A DNA stretch of 64,000 bases from Plastoroseomonas arctica (GTDB lineage Bacteria > Pseudomonadota > Alphaproteobacteria > Acetobacterales > Acetobacteraceae), in the NCBI RefSeq assembly GCF_018128965.1, contig NZ_JAAEDH010000016.1, positions 1 through 64,000 on the forward strand, in the 5' to 3' direction. A program made the translations under genes and the position numbers. Of the stretch, positions 24,950 to 33,942 are shown piece by piece (the stretch's first letter is position 1; each line of letters begins with the position of its first letter). Below the pieces are notes generated by a model that saw only the letters and a list, made by a program, of their open reading frames with translations, was not told the origin of the DNA and ran no database searches.

Positions 24950-25681
24950 TCAGGCGGCCTCTCGCGGGGCGAGGGTGAGGTCGCGGAAGACCTGGTCCAG
25001 CGTCTGGCCGGGCCGCATCAGCGCCGCGGGCGGGCTGTCCGCCAGCACCTTCCCACGGGCGATGATGATGGCCCGGGTGCAGACCGCTGAGACCTCTTCC
25101 AGGATATGGGTCGAGATGATGATCGCCTTGTCCGGCGCCATGCGCTGGATCAGGTCGCGCACCTCGTGCTTCTGGTTGGGATCGAGGCCGTCGGTGGGCT
25201 CGTCGAGCACCAGCACCGGCGGGTCGTGCAGCAGTGCCTGCGCCAGGCCCACGCGCCGCTTGAAGCCCTTTGACAGCGTCTCGATAGGTTGCAGGCGCAC
25301 ACCCTCGAGCTGGGTCTGCGCCATGGCGATGGCGAGCTTCTCGTCCAGCGTGCGGCCGGAAAAGCCGCGGATGCGGCCGCAGAAGGCGAGGAAATCGGTG
25401 ACCGTCATCTCGGGGTAGGTCGGTGCGCCCTCGGGCAGGAAGCCCATCGCGCGCTTGGCCTGGACCGGCTGCTCGGCGATGTCGAAGCCGGCGATGCGGG
25501 CCGTACCGGAGGTGGGGGTCACGAAGCCCGCCAGCATCTTCATGGTGGTGGATTTGCCGGCGCCATTGGGGCCGAGGAAGCCCAGGACCTCGCCTTTGGC
25601 GACGGTGAAGGAGACATCGTCCACGGCGGTGAAGGCGCCGAAGCGTCGGGTCAGGCGCTCGATCTCGATCAGAGCCGGCAA
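24950..25681 (-). CDS. ABC transporter ATPase (GldA-like)
   Basis: A 243-residue ATPase. Walker A GPNGAGKST, then MKMLAGFVTPTSGTARIAGFDI, the EGAPTYPEMTVTDFL region, a signature of the LSKGFKRR type, Walker B VLVLDEPTDGLDP and switch IISTHIL. The LSKG(F/Y)KRR signature is typical of GldA/CcmA-like exporters. The start is TTG 25681 with gggag 10 bp before; no in-frame ATG lies close by. It heads the unit ATPase, permease, GldG-like, DUF4340, NUDIX. Confidence 0.92.
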   Translation of the reverse strand: MPALIEIERLTRRFGAFTAVDDVSFTVAKGEVLGFLGPNGAGKSTTMKMLAGFVTPTSGTARIAGFDIAEQPVQAKRAMGFLPEGAPTYPEMTVTDFLAFCGRIRGFSGRTLDEKLAIAMAQTQLEGVRLQPIETLSKGFKRRVGLAQALLHDPPVLVLDEPTDGLDPNQKHEVRDLIQRMAPDKAIIISTHILEEVSAVCTRAIIIARGKVLADSPPAALMRPGQTLDQVFRDLTLAPREAA

Positions 25682-25758
25682 GGGCGGGTCACTCCCGGAG
25701 ATATGCGTGTGGTGCAGGGTTTGGACGCGGATCGCACGGGATGCAAGAGGTTGCGCCC

Positions 25759-26091
25759 TCAGATCAGCTTCGCCTCGAAGGGCGGCAGGTAGTCCGGCGC
25801 TTCGAACTCCACCACCCACAGGTCCGGGTCGCGGTCCACCTGGCGGGCGACATAGGCGTCCGCCTCGCGCTCGGGGACCGGGGCCGGGCCGGTGCCGCGC
25901 ATCCAGACCAGCCGTCCCTCGCCGTCGCGCGCCTGGGCCAGCACCACCACCCCCTCGCGCCCGAGCAGGGCGCAGAGCACGCCGCCGGCATCGGCGTCGC
26001 CCTTGCGGACCACGGTCGCCGGGCGGCCGGCGATGTCCGACATGCGGGTCGCCATCGAGACCCAGAGGCCTGCCTTCACGCGCGCTTCCAT
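25759..26091 (-). CDS. DUF1491 family protein
   Basis: A 110-residue soluble protein. EARVKAGLWVSMATRM, GRPATVVRKGDADAGGVL and the C-terminal RGTGPAPVPEREADAYVARQVDRDPDLWVVEFE are the diagnostic blocks of DUF1491, a family confined to alphaproteobacteria. ATG 26091 is chosen as the start; the frame is open to 26169 but without family similarity. The function is unknown. Confidence 0.88.
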   Translation of the reverse strand: MEARVKAGLWVSMATRMSDIAGRPATVVRKGDADAGGVLCALLGREGVVVLAQARDGEGRLVWMRGTGPAPVPEREADAYVARQVDRDPDLWVVEFEAPDYLPPFEAKLI

Positions 26092-26188
26092 GACGGGCAA
26101 ATGCGCGCCGTGCGCCAGGGGCGCAAGCCCTCTTGCCGGGCGCTCGCCGGCGCGCGAGATAGCCGGCACAGGGATCGAGGGTTCGGCG

Positions 26189-26410
26189 ATGGCGGAGAAG
26201 AAGCTTACCGATGGCCAGCGCGCCTATGAGGCGAAGCGAGCCGCCAAGGCCGGCATGAGCCTGGAGAAATGGCTCTCGCAAAAAGAAAAGCGCGAGCGCG
26301 CGGAGGAGGAGGCGGCGTCCAAGGCCGCCCGCGCCGCGACCGAGGAGGTGAAGCCCAAGAAGACCGGCTTCTTCTCCCGCCTCATGGAGAAGGCGACCAA
26401 GCCGCTCTGA
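26189..26410 (+). CDS. Small Lys/Ala-rich helical protein
   Basis: A 73-residue, highly charged protein: TDGQRAYEAKRAAKAGMSLEKWLSQKEKR, then an Ala/Glu/Lys helix and the C-terminal GFFSRLMEKATKPL. The ordered start and end around a variable middle look like a conserved small protein, perhaps nucleic-acid- or membrane-surface-associated. It ends 1 bp before the convergent cytochrome b561 stop. No family name can be given. Confidence 0.65.
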   Translation: MAEKKLTDGQRAYEAKRAAKAGMSLEKWLSQKEKRERAEEEAASKAARAATEEVKPKKTGFFSRLMEKATKPL

Positions 26411-27001
26411 TCACAGCATCCGCAGCAGGGTGCCATCGCGACGGATCGCGTGGTGGAACACCGCCGCGCCGATGTGCGCAGCGAGCAGGAAGGCCGTGAG
26501 ATATCCGCCGATGGTGTGGATGGTGCCGAAGACCTTGGCCAGCGTTTCATGGGTCTCCATGAATTTCGGCAGGTCGATGAAGCCCAGATAGGCGGTCGCG
26601 CCCTGCATCGGAAACCCGAAGGCATTGGTCGCCAGGAACCCCATGATCGGCTGGATGATGAGCATGGCGTAGAGCGCGTGGTGCACGAAGTCCGAGGCGC
26701 GGCGCATCGTGGCGGGCAGGTGCGGCGCCGGCGCCGGCGGCGGGCTTAGCCGGCGCCAGACCAGGCGCAGGATCGCCACGAACAGGATGGTCAGGCCGGC
26801 CGATTCATGGATGGCGTAGGCGCCGTACTTATGGACGTTGTTGTCGGCCTCGGTGATGTAGCTGAGCAGAAAGCCGGCCGGCAGCGCGATGGCCATCAGC
26901 ACCACCGTGGTCCAATGGAACAGCTTGGCGATGGCGCCGTACTGGCCGTCGGGATGGGTCGGGTCGGTGCCGCGCACCGGCGTTGCCATGCTGGTATCCA
27001 T
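26411..27001 (-). CDS. Cytochrome b561 family protein
   Basis: A 196-residue four-helix di-heme membrane protein. Candidate heme ligands are His in KLFHWTTVV (helix 1), AIHESAG (helix 2 end), FVHHALYAM (helix 3) and AVFHHAIRRDGTLLRML (helix 4); the last block is a signature of the bacterial b561 group. ATG 27001 follows ggagagcgcgc. These proteins pass electrons from quinol to periplasmic acceptors or oxygen species. A second, diverged paralogue lies at 48978-49511. Confidence 0.93.
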   Translation of the reverse strand: MDTSMATPVRGTDPTHPDGQYGAIAKLFHWTTVVLMAIALPAGFLLSYITEADNNVHKYGAYAIHESAGLTILFVAILRLVWRRLSPPPAPAPHLPATMRRASDFVHHALYAMLIIQPIMGFLATNAFGFPMQGATAYLGFIDLPKFMETHETLAKVFGTIHTIGGYLTAFLLAAHIGAAVFHHAIRRDGTLLRML

Positions 27002-27054
27002 GCGCGCTCTCCTTCGCTGGGCGGCCCGGGACGAGTATGCCATAGCCTGCCGCC

Positions 27055-27981
27055 ATGATCGCGGCCCATGCCGATTGGAGCACGGATCCGCGCAAGCGGT
27101 GGATGACCATCGCGCGCCGGGTCCCGGCCGGCTGGCGCGCCGGGGCGCCGCGCCCGGTGGGCGATCCGCACGCCATGCTCGCGGGGCTGCTGGCGGAGGG
27201 CGTGCCGGTGGCGCTCGGGCTCGACCTGCCGCTGGGCGTGCCGCGCGACTATGCGGCGCTGGCAGGCATCACGGAATTCCCGGGCTTCCTGCGTGGTCTC
27301 GTCGACCGGCCGGCTTTTTTCGCGGTCAGCGACACGCTGGACACGGTGTCGCTGGCGCGGCCCTTCTATCCGCAGCGCGGCGTCCAAGGCATGACGCGGG
27401 CGGCGCATGCGGCGGCCCTCGGCCTCTCGGGCCCCGCCGGGCTCAGCCGCTGGTGCGACCGCGCCACGGCGGAGCGCCCAGCCGGCGCGCCGGTGTTCTG
27501 GACGCTGGGCGCCAACCAATCCGGCAAGGCCGCGATCGCCGCCTGGCGGGACTGGCTGGCGCCTTCGCTGGCGGCCGGCGTGCCGATCCGGCTCTGGCCT
27601 TTCGCGGGTGGGCTGCATGCGCTGCTCGCCCCCGGCGTGGCGGTGGTGGCGGAGGTCTATCCGGCGGAGGCGCTGCGCCATTGCGGGCTGCGCATGGCCG
27701 GCAGCAAACGGGTGCAGGCGGATCGTGCGGCCCTGGCCGAGGCGCTGCTGGACGTGATGGCGGCGCGGCACGTGCTCGGCGACGCAGCGCTGATCGCCGC
27801 CGTGCGCGACGGCTTCGGGCGTGACGCGGCGGGCGAGGACCGCTTCGATTCGGTGATTGGGCTGCTCGGCTTGATCGGCGTGCTGGACGGCCTGCGCCCG
27901 GATTTCATCCCTGACGATCCCGCCATCCGCAGCGTGGAGGGCTGGGTCCTGGGTCAGGCGGCTTTGCCGCGCGGGCCGTAA
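27055..27981 (+). CDS. DUF429-like predicted RNase H-fold nuclease
   Basis: A 308-residue cytoplasmic protein. [15 protein letters not shown] early, [16 protein letters not shown] in the middle and [20 protein letters not shown] late form the acidic-residue pattern of the DUF429 group (predicted RNase H-like nucleases): Asp, Glu-x-Tyr-Pro and a C-terminal Asp-x2-Asp. It is divergent from the cytochrome b561 gene. Assignment rests on these short motifs. Confidence 0.6.
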   Translation: MIAAHADWSTDPRKRWMTIARRVPAGWRAGAPRPVGDPHAMLAGLLAEGVPVALGLDLPLGVPRDYAALAGITEFPGFLRGLVDRPAFFAVSDTLDTVSLARPFYPQRGVQGMTRAAHAAALGLSGPAGLSRWCDRATAERPAGAPVFWTLGANQSGKAAIAAWRDWLAPSLAAGVPIRLWPFAGGLHALLAPGVAVVAEVYPAEALRHCGLRMAGSKRVQADRAALAEALLDVMAARHVLGDAALIAAVRDGFGRDAAGEDRFDSVIGLLGLIGVLDGLRPDFIPDDPAIRSVEGWVLGQAALPRGP

Positions 27982-28019
27982 CGGGCAGAGTGCGCAAAAC
28001 AAACCTTGGAACCGCCCCC

Positions 28020-29024
28020 ATGCATATCGGCCGCTTTCCCCGCATCCGCCTCGGCCATTCCAACACGCCGCTCGAGTTCATGCCGCGCCTGACGGCCGCC
28101 CTTGGCGGGCCGGATATCTGGATCAAGCGCGACGACTGCACCGGCCTCGCCACCGGCGGCAACAAGACCCGCAAGCTGGAATTCCTCATGGCCGAGGCCG
28201 TGGCCCAGGGTGCGGACACCGTGCTGACCCAGGGTGCCGTGCAGTCCAACCACGCGCGCCAGACCGCAGCCGCCGCGGCCAAGCTCGGCATGGGTTGCGA
28301 GCTGCTGTTCGAGAACCGCGTCCAGGACGCCGACGCCAACTACATGACCGGGGGCAACGTCTTCCTCGACACGTTGTACCGCGCCAAGACCCGGCACTAT
28401 CCCGGCGGCACCGACATGAACGCGGCCCTCGCCCAGGTCGCGGAGGAACTCACCCAGTCGGGCAAGAAGGTCTACGTCATCCCCGGCGGCGGCTCGAACC
28501 CGGTGGGCGCGCTTGGGTATGTGCTGTGCGCGACCGAGATCGCGCAGCAGGCGAACGAGATTGGGATCGCCGTGGACTACGTCGTGCACGCGACCGGCTC
28601 CGCCGGCACCCAGGCCGGGCTTGTGGCCGGCTTCGCCGGCTTCCGCTCGGGCATCAAGGTGCACGGCTTCGGCGTGCGTGCGCCGAAGGAGACGCAGGAA
28701 GCCAACGTCTTCAAGCTCACCGAGAAGGTCTGCGACCTGCTCGGAATCCCCGGCGCGGTGCAGCGCGAGGATGTGGTGGCCGACTGCAACTACGTCGGCG
28801 CCGGCTACGGCATCGCCACACCTGGCATGATCGAGGCGGTGCGGCTGGTCGCGGAGACCGAGGCGGTGCTGCTGGACCCGGTCTATTCGGGCAAGGGCAT
28901 GGCCGGGCTCATCGATTACTGCCGCCGCGGCGTTTGGAAGAAGGGCCAGACCATCGTCTTCCTGCACACCGGCGGCCAGGCCGGGCTCTTCGCCTACCAG
29001 GCCACCTTCGACGCGGCGGCCTGA
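28020..29024 (+). CDS. PLP-dependent D-cysteine desulfhydrase / L-cysteate sulfo-lyase family
   Basis: A 334-residue fold-type II PLP enzyme. [22 protein letters not shown] contains the PLP lysine (GGNK) and the family-specific [12 protein letters not shown] loop. [17 protein letters not shown] and [15 protein letters not shown] bind substrate and phosphate. Members are D-cysteine desulfhydrase, ACC deaminase-like proteins and L-cysteate sulfo-lyase; sequence alone does not separate them here. ATG 28020 is favoured; a start at 27990 would add ten residues. Product is probably pyruvate, ammonia and sulfide or sulfite. Confidence 0.88.
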   Translation: MHIGRFPRIRLGHSNTPLEFMPRLTAALGGPDIWIKRDDCTGLATGGNKTRKLEFLMAEAVAQGADTVLTQGAVQSNHARQTAAAAAKLGMGCELLFENRVQDADANYMTGGNVFLDTLYRAKTRHYPGGTDMNAALAQVAEELTQSGKKVYVIPGGGSNPVGALGYVLCATEIAQQANEIGIAVDYVVHATGSAGTQAGLVAGFAGFRSGIKVHGFGVRAPKETQEANVFKLTEKVCDLLGIPGAVQREDVVADCNYVGAGYGIATPGMIEAVRLVAETEAVLLDPVYSGKGMAGLIDYCRRGVWKKGQTIVFLHTGGQAGLFAYQATFDAAA

Positions 29025-29081
29025 ACCGCGGCAACCCGAGCCCGCCGCGCCGCGTTGCTCCCCCGTTTCGGGGGTAGGCGC

Positions 29082-29999
29082 ATGCGCGGTTTGTGGGAAT
29101 TACTGCAGGATGCCGGCGAGGGCTTCATCGCCGACGAAGCGCTCTCGCGGGCCGCCTCCATCGCCTATTTCACGCTGTTCTCCATCGGACCACTCGTGTT
29201 CATCGCCACCGGCCTCGCCGGCGTGATCTTCGGCCATGAGCAGGTCGACGCAGCCATGCTCGACCAGCTGCGCGGGTTGCTCGGCGAACAGGCGGCGGTC
29301 GAGGTGCGCGGCATGGCGCAAGGCGCACTCGGCGAGGCACGCGGCACGGTGGCGCTTGCGATCGGCGCGACGACGCTGCTGCTCACCGCCTCGGGCGCCT
29401 TCGGGGCGCTGCAATCCGCGCTCAACGCGGTGTGGAAAACCGAGACCCCTGCGGCCGGGTCCATGCGCGAGACGATCACGCGCTTCATGCGCGCCAAGGC
29501 CTCGGCCATTGGGCTCGTCGCCACGACGGGCTTCATCCTGATCACCTCGCTGTCGATCAGCGCGATGATCGCCTCCTTCGGCGACTGGCTGAAGCAGACG
29601 ATGCCGGGCGGCGACGTGCTGGCCATTGCGCTCGATCTCACCGTGTCGCTCATCGTCCTGACGCTGCTGTTCTCGGCAATCTACAAGGTGCTGCCGGACC
29701 GACGCCTCGCCTGGCGCGACGTGACGCTGGGGGCGCTGGTCACGGCGCTGCTGTTCATCGCCGGCAAGACGCTGATCGCGGCCTATGTCGGCGGCAGCGC
29801 GGTGGCCAAGGGGTTCGGCGCGGCCGGCACGCTCGTGGTGGTGCTGGTGTGGCTGTATTATTCCTCGGTCATCTTCCTCGCCGGCGCCGAGTTCACCCGC
29901 GCCTTCGCCAGCCGCCACGGGTCACGCCAGGCGAGCCCCGTGGCCGCGCAGCCGACCGTGGCCGCCGCACAGGACGCTCAGCGCGCCGCGGGGGAGTAG
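29082..29999 (+). CDS. YihY/BrkB family membrane protein
   Basis: A 305-residue inner-membrane protein with six helices. ALSRAASIAYFTLFSIGPLVFI is the first conserved block of YihY/BrkB, GAFGALQSALNAVWKTE the second, and LLFSAIYKVLPDRRLAWRDVTLGALVTALLF the third. A perfect CCCCC-gtttc-GGGGG hairpin (29060-29074) sits 7 bp before ATG 29082 and could mask or replace a normal ribosome binding site. The last 22 bp overlap the convergent reductase gene. The former 'RNase BN' label for this family is incorrect. Confidence 0.92.
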   Translation: MRGLWELLQDAGEGFIADEALSRAASIAYFTLFSIGPLVFIATGLAGVIFGHEQVDAAMLDQLRGLLGEQAAVEVRGMAQGALGEARGTVALAIGATTLLLTASGAFGALQSALNAVWKTETPAAGSMRETITRFMRAKASAIGLVATTGFILITSLSISAMIASFGDWLKQTMPGGDVLAIALDLTVSLIVLTLLFSAIYKVLPDRRLAWRDVTLGALVTALLFIAGKTLIAAYVGGSAVAKGFGAAGTLVVVLVWLYYSSVIFLAGAEFTRAFASRHGSRQASPVAAQPTVAAAQDAQRAAGE

Positions 30000-30967
30000 C
30001 AGCCCGCGGCTTCGGCCGCCTGGGCGGCGAGCGCCACGAGCAATTCCAGCGTTGGCGTCGGCACGCCCATCTCGCGGCCCAGGCGCAGCGGCAGCTTCAG
30101 CAGCGCCTCTACCTCCATCGGCCGGCCGAGCTCCAGGTCCTGCAGGATGGAGGGCTTGTGCGCGATGCCCGCGCTCCGAGCCACGCGCGCCTCGGCACTG
30201 GTTCCGAGATCATGGCCGAGCGCCTTGGCGATGGCCGCACCCTCCTCCGCCAGCCGCACCGCGGCTGCATACAGCACCGGATCCTTCAGCGTGCTCGCCA
30301 TGTCTTTGCGCGAGAGCAGGCACAGCGGGCCGGAGGTCAGGTTGCCCATCAGCTTGCCCCACACCCGGTGCCGGATGTCATCGACCACCGGGCAGGGCAT
30401 GCCGCCGGCGGCCATCGGGTCCGCGATGGCATGGGCGCGGGCGGAGAGAGTGCCGTCCGGCTCGCCCAGATAGACGCGGATATCGGCGTGCTCGGAAATC
30501 ACCACGCCCGGCGATTGGACGGAACACGCGGAATAGACCACCCCGCCGATCGCGCGCTCCACCCCGATGGCCGCGCGGATCGCCTCGCCCGGGTCCACCT
30601 CCGGCAGTCGACGGCCATCCATCGGGCCGCCATGCCGATCAAAGTACCACCACGGAATGCCGTTCATGATGAAGGCAACCGACGTGTCGCGTCCCAGCAG
30701 GGGGGCGATGCCGGCGGCGACGCTCGGCAGGGCAGGGGCCTTGGTGGTGACGATCACCGCATCCTGTGGGCCAAGCTCCTCGGCCGTGGTCGCGGCGTGC
30801 GGGCGCGAGTGATGAACGCCGTCGAAGGCATGCACGGTGAGGCCGTTCGCCTTGATCGCCTCCAGATGCGCGCCGCGGCCGATCACTGAAACCTCGGCAC
30901 CGCCCTTCGCGAAACGCGCGGCGAGATGACCGCCGATGGCGCCGGCGCCGTAGATGCAGATTTTCAT
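29978..30967 (-). CDS. Ketopantoate reductase family (2-dehydropantoate 2-reductase-like)
   Basis: A 329-residue NADP-dependent oxidoreductase. The Rossmann start is MKICIYGAGAIGGHLAARF, followed by Lys in VTTKAPAL, Asn in FIMNGIPWWYF, and the catalytic Lys and Asn in VWGKLMGNLTSGP. Pantothenate synthesis is the family role of PanE, but many paralogues act on other 2-oxo acids, and no pantothenate genes are near. ATG 30967; the frame reaches 30994 but the Rossmann motif begins at 30967. A copy of the dispersed hairpin element lies 14 bp upstream. Confidence 0.85.
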   Translation of the reverse strand: MKICIYGAGAIGGHLAARFAKGGAEVSVIGRGAHLEAIKANGLTVHAFDGVHHSRPHAATTAEELGPQDAVIVTTKAPALPSVAAGIAPLLGRDTSVAFIMNGIPWWYFDRHGGPMDGRRLPEVDPGEAIRAAIGVERAIGGVVYSACSVQSPGVVISEHADIRVYLGEPDGTLSARAHAIADPMAAGGMPCPVVDDIRHRVWGKLMGNLTSGPLCLLSRKDMASTLKDPVLYAAAVRLAEEGAAIAKALGHDLGTSAEARVARSAGIAHKPSILQDLELGRPMEVEALLKLPLRLGREMGVPTPTLELLVALAAQAAEAAGCYSPAAR

Positions 30968-30980
30968 GTGAGGTCCCCAG

Positions 30981-31041
30981 GAGAAAGAAAGCATGGGGGA
31001 ATGAATTCCCCCAAACCCCTTCTTTTATTTTTGTCTATTGG
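30981..31041 (+). repeat. Dispersed hairpin element, copy upstream of the reductase gene
   Basis: Same layout as at 14721-14777: agaaagcatg lead, an 8-bp stem GGGGGAAT-ga-ATTCCCCC (30995-31012), aaacccc, and the core TTCTTTTATTTTT, then tctattgg. The 321-bp gap 30968-31288 holds this copy and otherwise no supported gene; an ORF at 31087 has no ribosome binding site and runs into the antisense gene. Confidence 0.75.
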
Positions 31042-31288
31042 GGACAACGGCGCAACCGGGATGGGGAATGAGACAGCCGGGCGGCAATGACCGCCGGCAA
31101 GAGTGCAACGAGTATCGAGGGCATGCAGCAAGCCGTCGCTGCGCTGGTCGTGATGCTGGACCAGCTTGGCCGGATCGCGGGACCCTACCGCCTGTCCAAT
31201 GGCAGCATTTCAGTGCCGAGCACCCATGCGCGCTTCGCCGCGCATCTCGCGCCCCAGGGGCGCGCGGCCGGAGCCTGCGGCGGCGAGC

Positions 31289-31831
31289 TCAGGGCTGCGC
31301 GCGGAACCGCCGGCGCACCGAGGCGAGGGCCGCCGCGAAGCCGCCTCCGCCGAAATGGCGCAGCCTGAAATCGCGCAGCGACTGCTTCGCGCGCGCCATC
31401 GCGCGCCGCGCCGACTGCCAGGCCGGCGAGGCATCCAAATAGGCATGGGCGCGGGCCAGCAGGCGCGTCACCAGGCCACGCAGGCGCACGAACAGCGGCA
31501 GCTGCATCAGGCGCGGTTCGGCGATTGTGTAAAGCCTTGCGGAGAAGGCCGTTCCGAGCATCTTCGCCGCGACGATCAGCGCGACGCCGGTGAACACATG
31601 GCCGGTTCCGATCAGCCACAGCGCCGTCAACTTCACTGGAAACAGCAGCGCGATGGGGATGAGGAACAGCGCGAGCACAAGCCGCGGATCCATCCGCGGC
31701 ACCAGGCGCTCCAGCGCCGCAAAGATCGGGATGCGCGCGAGCACGCCGCCGAGCGCGCGCGCCCAGCGCCAGATCGTCTCCTCGAGCAGGACGATGGCAA
31801 AGGCGAGGACCAGCAGCGGGGCTCGGAGCAT
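31289..31831 (-). CDS. Membrane protein of unknown function
   Basis: A 180-residue protein with an N-terminal hydrophobic helix (LLVLAFAIVLLEETIWRW), two further helices (LVLALFLIPIALLFPVKLTALWLIGTGHVFTGVALIVAAKM, about 50-92) and a basic C-terminal half (net strongly positive, LRDFRLRHFGGGGFAAAL). This resembles conserved alphaproteobacterial envelope proteins of unknown role. It follows the creatininase gene by 9 bp and is likely the last gene of that operon. Confidence 0.65.
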   Translation of the reverse strand: MLRAPLLVLAFAIVLLEETIWRWARALGGVLARIPIFAALERLVPRMDPRLVLALFLIPIALLFPVKLTALWLIGTGHVFTGVALIVAAKMLGTAFSARLYTIAEPRLMQLPLFVRLRGLVTRLLARAHAYLDASPAWQSARRAMARAKQSLRDFRLRHFGGGGFAAALASVRRRFRAQP

Positions 31832-31840
31832 GGCGGTAGC

Positions 31841-32629
31841 CTAGGCGGTTTGGCGCAGCGCCGCCAGCATTGCGGCACCCGCGATGGCGAAACGCGCCAC
31901 GATGCGCGCCCCGTGCGCCGGGTTCACGCCGCGCGCATCGGCGGCCTGGACCCCGCCATCGGCGATCTCGGCCACGTTGATCGGCACGGCGAACTCGACG
32001 CCCTCGCACGCGACGGTGCCGAAGCCGGTGATGGGCAGGCCGAGGAAGGGTGCGGAGGGGGTTCGCGTCCGGGCGGCCTCTGGCGCGCACAGCGTCGGCA
32101 CCAGGTGCAGCGCCACCGAGGCAATGGGGTCCCCGCCATGTCCGAGGGCCTCCGGCGCGCCGCCCAGCTCGCGCTGCCACGGGCCCGCGACCTTCCACAG
32201 GTGCAGCGTCGCGATGATGACGCCGTGCTTCGCGCGCATCGCCCTCGCCGCCGCATCGACCGCGCCGATCGATCCGCCATGGCCGTTGACGACAAGGATG
32301 CGCCGCGTGCCGGTGCGCAGGAACGCCTCGGCCATCTGTTCCACGATGGCCTGCAGCACGTCATTGGTCAGCGAGACGCCGCCAGGGACGCCGGCGAAGA
32401 AATCCTCCCCGCCGAACGGGACCGGTGGGGCAACCAGCGCATCGTCGCCGGCCTGCGCAGCCGTCTCTGCGATGCGCGTGGCGATGTCCTCGGCATAGAG
32501 GTAGTCGCCCATCGGCAGGGCGGGACCGTGCGTCTCGGTGCTGCCCATCGGCAGCAGCACCGCCGCACCGGCGGCGAGCCGCGCCGCGACGACGGGCGCG
32601 GTGAGCTGCGCGATGCGATGGCCGCTCAA
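31841..32629 (-). CDS. Creatininase family amidohydrolase
   Basis: A 262-residue metal-dependent amidohydrolase. Metal-site motifs: MGSTETHGPALPMGDY (Glu, His, Asp), VVNGHGGS (His) and GHGGDPIASVALH (in place of the common HAG-E-TS loop). This is the creatininase / formylamidopyrimidine-amide hydrolase superfamily. TTG 32629 overlaps the stop of the M20 gene (TTGA). The pair could act in sequence on an amide or cyclic amide brought in by the divergent TTT importer; the substrate is an inference. Confidence 0.85.
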   Translation of the reverse strand: MSGHRIAQLTAPVVAARLAAGAAVLLPMGSTETHGPALPMGDYLYAEDIATRIAETAAQAGDDALVAPPVPFGGEDFFAGVPGGVSLTNDVLQAIVEQMAEAFLRTGTRRILVVNGHGGSIGAVDAAARAMRAKHGVIIATLHLWKVAGPWQRELGGAPEALGHGGDPIASVALHLVPTLCAPEAARTRTPSAPFLGLPITGFGTVACEGVEFAVPINVAEIADGGVQAADARGVNPAHGARIVARFAIAGAAMLAALRQTA

Positions 32630-33801
32630 GCCAGCAGCTCCAGCGCGGCGCGCGACAGCGCCTGCACGCCCAGGCCGATGCAGGCCTCGTCGGGCTGGTA
32701 GTGGGCGTTGTGCAGCCGGTCGTCACGGCCCGCGGCACCGGCGCCGATGCGCAGTTGGAAAGCCGGCGCGAGTGCGGCGAACTCGGCAAAATCCTCGGCC
32801 CCCATCGAGGGCTCGCCCGCATGCACCACGTCGCCGAACTGCGCGCGCACGGCGGCGATGGTGGGGTCCAGCACGCGGTCGTCGTTGACCAGCGGGGGCA
32901 CCTTTCGCCGGTAGTCGATGGTGCAGGTGACGCGCATCCCCAGCGCGATGCCGTCCGCGAGCCGTCGGATCGCGGCCTCCACGGTGTCACGCGCCGCGGC
33001 GTGCAGCGTGCGCACCGTGCCCTTCAGGTGCACCCGCTCGGGGATGATGTTGTAGGTGGTGCCCGCGGTGAATTGCCCGATGGTGACCACGGCCGGGTGC
33101 AGCGGCTTCACCTCGCGGCTGACCACCGTCTGCACCTGGCCCACGAAGGCGGCCGCGGCGACGATGGGATCGACCGCCGCATAGGGGTGCGCGGCGTGGC
33201 CGGATTTGCCCTGGATGATGATGTCGAAACTGTCCGAGGCCGCCAGCGAGGCGCCGCGCACATAGCCGAATGTCCCGACCGGCATGTCCGGTTGGTTGTG
33301 GAAGCCGAGCGCCATGTCGATGCCCTCCCCCGCGCCATCGCGGATCATCGCCGCGGCCCCTTCGAGGATCTCCTCGGCCGGCTGGAAGATCAGGCGGATG
33401 GAGCCGGCGAAGTGCGGTGCGCGGTCGCGCAGGATGGCGGCGACACCCAGTAGCGTCGCGGTGTGGATGTCGTGCCCGCACGCGTGCATCTGGCCATCGG
33501 TATCGGACGCAAAGGGCAGGCCGGTCTCCTCATGGATCGGCAGCGCATCCATGTCGGCACGGATCGCGAGCGTCGGACCCGGGCGGCCGCCCTCGATCGT
33601 GCCGACCACGCCGGTGCCGCCCACGTCGGTGCGGTGGACAATGCCCAGCCGCGCGAGTTCGGCCGCCACGATGCCCGCGGTGCGCGTCTCCCGGAAGGCG
33701 AGTTCGGGGTGACCGTGAATGCTGCGGCGCAGCGCGATCAGGTGGGGTTCCAGCACGGTAACCGCGTCCCGCAAGGCGCTTTGCGGGTCATTGGGCAGCA
33801 T
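32626..33801 (-). CDS. M20 family amidohydrolase (hippurate hydrolase / N-acyl amino-acid type)
   Basis: A 391-residue zinc peptidase-like amidohydrolase. HGHPELAFRE opens the catalytic domain; DMDALPIHEETGLPF, HACGHDIHTATLLG and FQPAEEILEGA carry the metal ligands and catalytic Glu; KSGHAAHPYAAVDPI lies in the lid domain; and SMGAEDFAEF supplies the last ligand region. ATG 33801 follows gggagat. It starts the unit M20, creatininase, membrane protein, divergent from tctCBA-like genes 141 bp away. Confidence 0.92.
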   Translation of the reverse strand: MLPNDPQSALRDAVTVLEPHLIALRRSIHGHPELAFRETRTAGIVAAELARLGIVHRTDVGGTGVVGTIEGGRPGPTLAIRADMDALPIHEETGLPFASDTDGQMHACGHDIHTATLLGVAAILRDRAPHFAGSIRLIFQPAEEILEGAAAMIRDGAGEGIDMALGFHNQPDMPVGTFGYVRGASLAASDSFDIIIQGKSGHAAHPYAAVDPIVAAAAFVGQVQTVVSREVKPLHPAVVTIGQFTAGTTYNIIPERVHLKGTVRTLHAAARDTVEAAIRRLADGIALGMRVTCTIDYRRKVPPLVNDDRVLDPTIAAVRAQFGDVVHAGEPSMGAEDFAEFAALAPAFQLRIGAGAAGRDDRLHNAHYQPDEACIGLGVQALSRAALELLA

Positions 33802-33942
33802 GGCGCGGATCTCCCGGGATAAAATGCGCAATCTTCGTGCGGTGACCTTAGGTGAAGTTGGCTCCATGACAATGCTAGCGGCTTGCTTGCGCATGAAATG
33901 CCATGCAATACCCGCGCAAGACCTCCGGGAGGGATGGGTTCA

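Noticed and set aside
30968-31288. A phage or insertion-sequence end in the repeat-bearing gap
   Set aside because: No terminal inverted repeats with target duplication and no transposase fragment were found; only the dispersed hairpin element is present.
31087-31368. 93-codon plus-strand ORF in the gap before the membrane-protein gene
   Set aside because: No ribosome binding site, no recognisable domain, and its second half is antisense to a better-supported gene. The first half is somewhat protein-like, so it is noted but not called.
33883-33942. Earlier start for the TctC-like protein at 33883 or 33934
   Set aside because: 33883 has no ribosome binding site and adds residues before a normal signal peptide; at 33934 the gggaggg site directly touches the ATG. 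GTG 33943 has proper spacing.
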